Source: Enterobacter asburiae
GTDB taxonomy: Bacteria; Pseudomonadota; Gammaproteobacteria; Enterobacterales; Enterobacteriaceae
Direction of reading: 5' to 3'
DNA: 64,000 nucleotides
NCBI RefSeq assembly: GCF_007035645.1
Contig: NZ_AP019632.1
Span: forward strand, 3,906,001-3,970,000
Positions 61,507 to 64,000 of the stretch are shown here, one piece after another. The number at the start of each line of letters is the position of its first letter. Position 1 is the first letter of the stretch. Below the pieces are notes generated by a model, which did not search any database, was not told the DNA's origin, and worked only from the letters and a program-made list of their open reading frames with translations. Made by a program: the position numbers and the translations under genes.

Positions 61507-62193
61507 TTAGCGTGCCGGGACCGGCGCTAAGGTGCGGTGCTCGCTCTTCTGGCGAGACGGCGCTTTGTGCACCATGGTGTAGGCGTAATCGACGCCCATG
61601 CCGTACGCGCCGGAGTGCTCGCGCACGATATCCATCACCGCGGTGTAGGTCTCTTTACGCGCCCAGTCGCGCTGCCACTCCAGCATCACCTGCTGCCAGG
61701 TGACCGGGATCACGCCCGCCTGGATCATGCGCTGCATCGCGTAATCGTGGGCTTCTTTGGAGGTGCCGCCGGACGCGTCCGCCACCATATAAATTTCGTA
61801 ATCGCCTTCCAGCATCGCGCACAGGGCAAAGCTGTTGTTGCACACTTCGGTCCACAGGCCGGCAACCACCACCTTCTTCTTGCCGTTGGCCTGCAGCGCG
61901 TCGCGCACCTTCTGGTCGTCCCAGGAGTTCATGGAGGTACGCTCCAGAATGTCCTGGCCCGGGAACACGTCCAGCAGCTCCGGATAGGTGTTACCGGAGA
62001 AGCTTTCGGTCTCAACGGTGGTGATGATGGTCGGGATGTTGAACACCTTAGCCGCTTTCGCCAGCGCCACGGTGTTGTTTTTCAGCACCTGACGGTCAAT
62101 AGACTGCACGCCAAACGCCATCTGAGGCTGGTGATCGATAAAGATTACCTGACAGTTCGCAGGGGTTAACACTTCGAGCTTTGAAGAGGTCAT
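61507..62193 (-). CDS. YcaC-type isochorismatase-family hydrolase
   Basis: A 228-residue cysteine hydrolase. Asp20 is in VIFIDHQPQM and catalytic Cys118 in GLWTEVCNN, with NSWDDQKVRDAL in between, matching the YcaC group, whose substrate is unknown. The C-terminal extension (about 200-228) is somewhat basic. It is divergent from the amidohydrolase gene; both may respond to the palindrome between them, and a joint amide or ureido substrate is possible (inference). Confidence 0.85.
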   Translation of the reverse strand: MTSSKLEVLTPANCQVIFIDHQPQMAFGVQSIDRQVLKNNTVALAKAAKVFNIPTIITTVETESFSGNTYPELLDVFPGQDILERTSMNSWDDQKVRDALQANGKKKVVVAGLWTEVCNNSFALCAMLEGDYEIYMVADASGGTSKEAHDYAMQRMIQAGVIPVTWQQVMLEWQRDWARKETYTAVMDIVREHSGAYGMGVDYAYTMVHKAPSRQKSEHRTLAPVPAR

Positions 62194-62307
62194 AGCATTT
62201 TCCAGTGGTTAAGGGTGAAATCGCCGCGAGCGCCGCGACGATAAAGTCACCCTCATCCTGCGGTTTTCCGTCCCTGCGCGTAATTATCTCTTCGTATAGT
62301 TAACCTT

Positions 62308-62333
62308 AGGTATAGTTATACTTTGGTATACCT
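62308..62333. promoter_or_regulatory. Inverted repeat between YcaC-type and amidohydrolase genes
   Basis: AGGTATA and TATACCT, 12 bases apart, lie within a cluster of TATAGTTA-like motifs (62294-62320). The position between divergent genes suggests an operator; the regulator is not in the window. Confidence 0.45.
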
Positions 62334-62411
62334 ATCCTATTGTATAACTGGATCTTTGCCGAAACCGGTTCCCATAATCCTGACCATTCCCCTCTCAGTC
62401 AGGAGCAGTTT

Positions 62412-64000
62412 ATGGTTACCCTTGGTAAAGCCGATCTCATTCTGGTTAACGGCCAGTTTCACACCGTCGATCGCGAGAACCCCGTCGCGGAAGCCGTTGC
62501 CGTGCGCGACGGAAAATTTCTGGAAGTGGGTACCGTCGCCGAGGTGATGCAGCACCACTGCGAAGGCACCAAAGTGGTCGACTTAAAAGGCCACACCGCC
62601 ATCCCCGGCCTGAACGACTCGCACCTGCACCTCATTCGCGGCGGGCTGAACTACAACCTTGAGCTGCGCTGGGAAGGCGTGCCGTCGCTGGCCGACGCCC
62701 TGCGGATGCTGAAAGAGCAGGCCCTGCGCACGCCGTCGCCCCAGTGGGTGCGCGTGGTGGGCGGCTGGACCGAGTTCCAGTTTGCCGAGCGCCGGATGCC
62801 GACCCTGGACGAAATTAACGACGCCGCGCCGGATACCCCGGTCTTCATCCTGCACCTGTACGACCGCGCCCTGCTCAACCGCGCCGCGCTGAAGGTGGTC
62901 GGCTACACCAAGGACACGCCGAACCCGCCGGGGGGCGAGATCCAGCGCGATGCCAACGGCAACCCGACCGGGATGCTGATTGCCCGTCCGAACGCCATGA
63001 TCCTCTACGCCACGCTCGCCAAAGGGCCGAAGCTGCCGCTGGAGCAGCAGGTCAACTCCACGCGTCAGTTCATGCGCGAGCTGAACCGTCTGGGGCTGAC
63101 CAGCGCCATCGACGCGGGCGGCGGCTTCCAGAACTACCCGGAAGATTACGAGGTGATTGCCGAGCTGCACGAGAAAAAGCAGATGACCATCCGCATCGCC
63201 TACAACCTGTTTACCCAGCGTCCGGGCCACGAGCTGGAAGATTTTGAAAAATGGACCGACATGCTCACGCCGGGCCAGGGCAGCGACTTCTTCCGCCACA
63301 ACGGCGCGGGCGAGATGCTGGTCTTCTCCGCCGCCGATTTTGAAGACTTCCTCGAACCGCGCCCGGACCTCGCGCCGGGGATGGAGGACGAGCTGGAGCG
63401 CGTGGTGCGCCATCTGGTGGAGCACCGCTGGCCGTTCCGCCTGCACGCCACCTATAACGAATCCATCAGCCGCATGCTGGACGTCTTCGAGAAGGTGAAC
63501 CGCGACATACCGTTCAACGGCCTGCACTGGTTCTTCGACCATGCGGAAACCGTTACCCAGGCCAACATCGACCGCATCAAAGCGCTCGGCGGCGGCATTG
63601 CCGTCCAGCACCGCATGGCGTTCCAGGGCGAGTACTTTGCCGAGCGCTACGGCATCGAAGCTACCCGCCACACGCCGCCGGTGGCAAAAATGCTCGAGAC
63701 CGGCGTGCCGGTGGGCTTAGGGACGGACGCCACCCGCGTGGCGAGCTACAACCCGTGGACCGCGCTCTACTGGCTGGTCTCCGGCCGCACCGTCGGCGGG
63801 ATGCAGATGTACGACCATAGCGCCCGTCTGGATCGCGATACCGCCCTGATGCTCTGGACCCAGGGCAGCGCGTGGTTCTCCAGCGAGCAGAATCAGAAGG
63901 GGCAGATCAAGGTCGGCCAGCTCGCCGACCTGGCCGTGCTGAGCAAAGACTTCTTCCGCGTGCCGGAAGAGGAGATCAAGGGCATCGAGTCCGTCCTCAC
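62412..64000 (+). CDS. YtcJ-like amidohydrolase (partial, runs off the end)
   Basis: The frame is open from an ATG at 62412 to the end of the window (about 529 codons, no stop). The protein has the amidohydrolase metal motif His71-x-His73 (IPGLNDSHLHLI) near the front and later GLGTDATRVASYNPWTALYW with the metal Asp. WFFDHAETVTQANIDRIKAL is also family-like. Members hydrolyse amides or esters; none can be named here. CAGGAG lies six to ten bases before the ATG. The C-terminus is outside the window. Full-length relatives run to about 540-620 residues, so most of the gene is present. Confidence 0.86.
   Translation, partial: MVTLGKADLILVNGQFHTVDRENPVAEAVAVRDGKFLEVGTVAEVMQHHCEGTKVVDLKGHTAIPGLNDSHLHLIRGGLNYNLELRWEGVPSLADALRMLKEQALRTPSPQWVRVVGGWTEFQFAERRMPTLDEINDAAPDTPVFILHLYDRALLNRAALKVVGYTKDTPNPPGGEIQRDANGNPTGMLIARPNAMILYATLAKGPKLPLEQQVNSTRQFMRELNRLGLTSAIDAGGGFQNYPEDYEVIAELHEKKQMTIRIAYNLFTQRPGHELEDFEKWTDMLTPGQGSDFFRHNGAGEMLVFSAADFEDFLEPRPDLAPGMEDELERVVRHLVEHRWPFRLHATYNESISRMLDVFEKVNRDIPFNGLHWFFDHAETVTQANIDRIKALGGGIAVQHRMAFQGEYFAERYGIEATRHTPPVAKMLETGVPVGLGTDATRVASYNPWTALYWLVSGRTVGGMQMYDHSARLDRDTALMLWTQGSAWFSSEQNQKGQIKVGQLADLAVLSKDFFRVPEEEIKGIESVL

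Noticed and set aside
1..64000. CRISPR array, tRNA or rRNA genes, insertion sequences
   Set aside because: No regularly spaced repeats, cloverleaf-type sequences, rRNA motifs or transposase-like proteins were recognised; the recurring palindromes are REP units.

Overview
This window looks like chromosomal DNA of an enteric gammaproteobacterium of the Enterobacter / Lelliottia / Leclercia type. Many genes match E. coli counterparts closely (hpaBC, btsT, yjiA, yjiX, yjiN, yjiR, yjiS, sad), G+C is high outside one block, and two families of REP palindromes sit between genes. No tRNA, rRNA, CRISPR array, integrase, transposase or phage gene was found.

Layout. (1) 70-10348: a full 4-hydroxyphenylacetate (homoprotocatechuate) degradation cluster. 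hpaG-E-D-F-H-I form the meta-cleavage operon, followed by hpaX (permease), hpaA (AraC-type activator) and hpaBC (hydroxylase). The repressor hpaR is not seen and may lie left of the window. (2) 10528-15058: a WYL regulator, then the pyruvate symporter gene btsT with three predicted BtsR half-sites, yjiX and the GTPase gene yjiA. (3) 15059-15487: a non-coding stretch with strong nested inverted repeats. (4) 15488-33944: ordinary accessory metabolism and regulation. This covers a phytase-like secreted protein, a YfaZ-type porin with a lipoprotein, sad, AraC and LysE genes, a BrnTA toxin-antitoxin pair, yjiN, a MarR-HlyD-DUF2955 efflux operon, a decayed ArsR/monooxygenase locus, an aldehyde dehydrogenase with a divergent LysR gene, an AhpD-like gene, two MocR regulators, yjiS, and a RoxA-like oxygenase.

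(5) 34277-52590 is the most unusual part. It is a long, same-strand, lower-G+C block of about 18 kb. It combines SrfA/SrfB/SrfC (membrane protein, actin/Hsp70-like ATPase, P-loop GTPase) with a second SrfA-like protein carrying a periplasmic von Willebrand A (VWA) domain. These are followed by a secreted VWA protein like the periplasmic part of PpkA, then TagT, TagS, TagR and TagQ-like genes. That order recalls the signalling module of the Pseudomonas type VI secretion system, but there is no kinase, no phosphatase and no secretion apparatus here. Two small secreted proteins and a multi-pass membrane protein with a PH-like tail close the block before a strong terminator. I read it as an envelope-spanning NTPase system of unknown function.

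(6) 52720-64000: a small SH3-like protein, a ClpP paralogue with Asn where the catalytic Asp is expected, a VOC protein, and a signalling locus. The locus has an 1860-residue kinase-like/ATPase/histidine kinase protein flanked by two response regulators, with two tandem XapX membrane proteins, a YcaC-type hydrolase, and an amidohydrolase that runs off the right end.

Starts were moved from the longest reading frame where a ribosome binding site or family length favoured an internal codon. Functions are assigned from recognised family features, not database searches.
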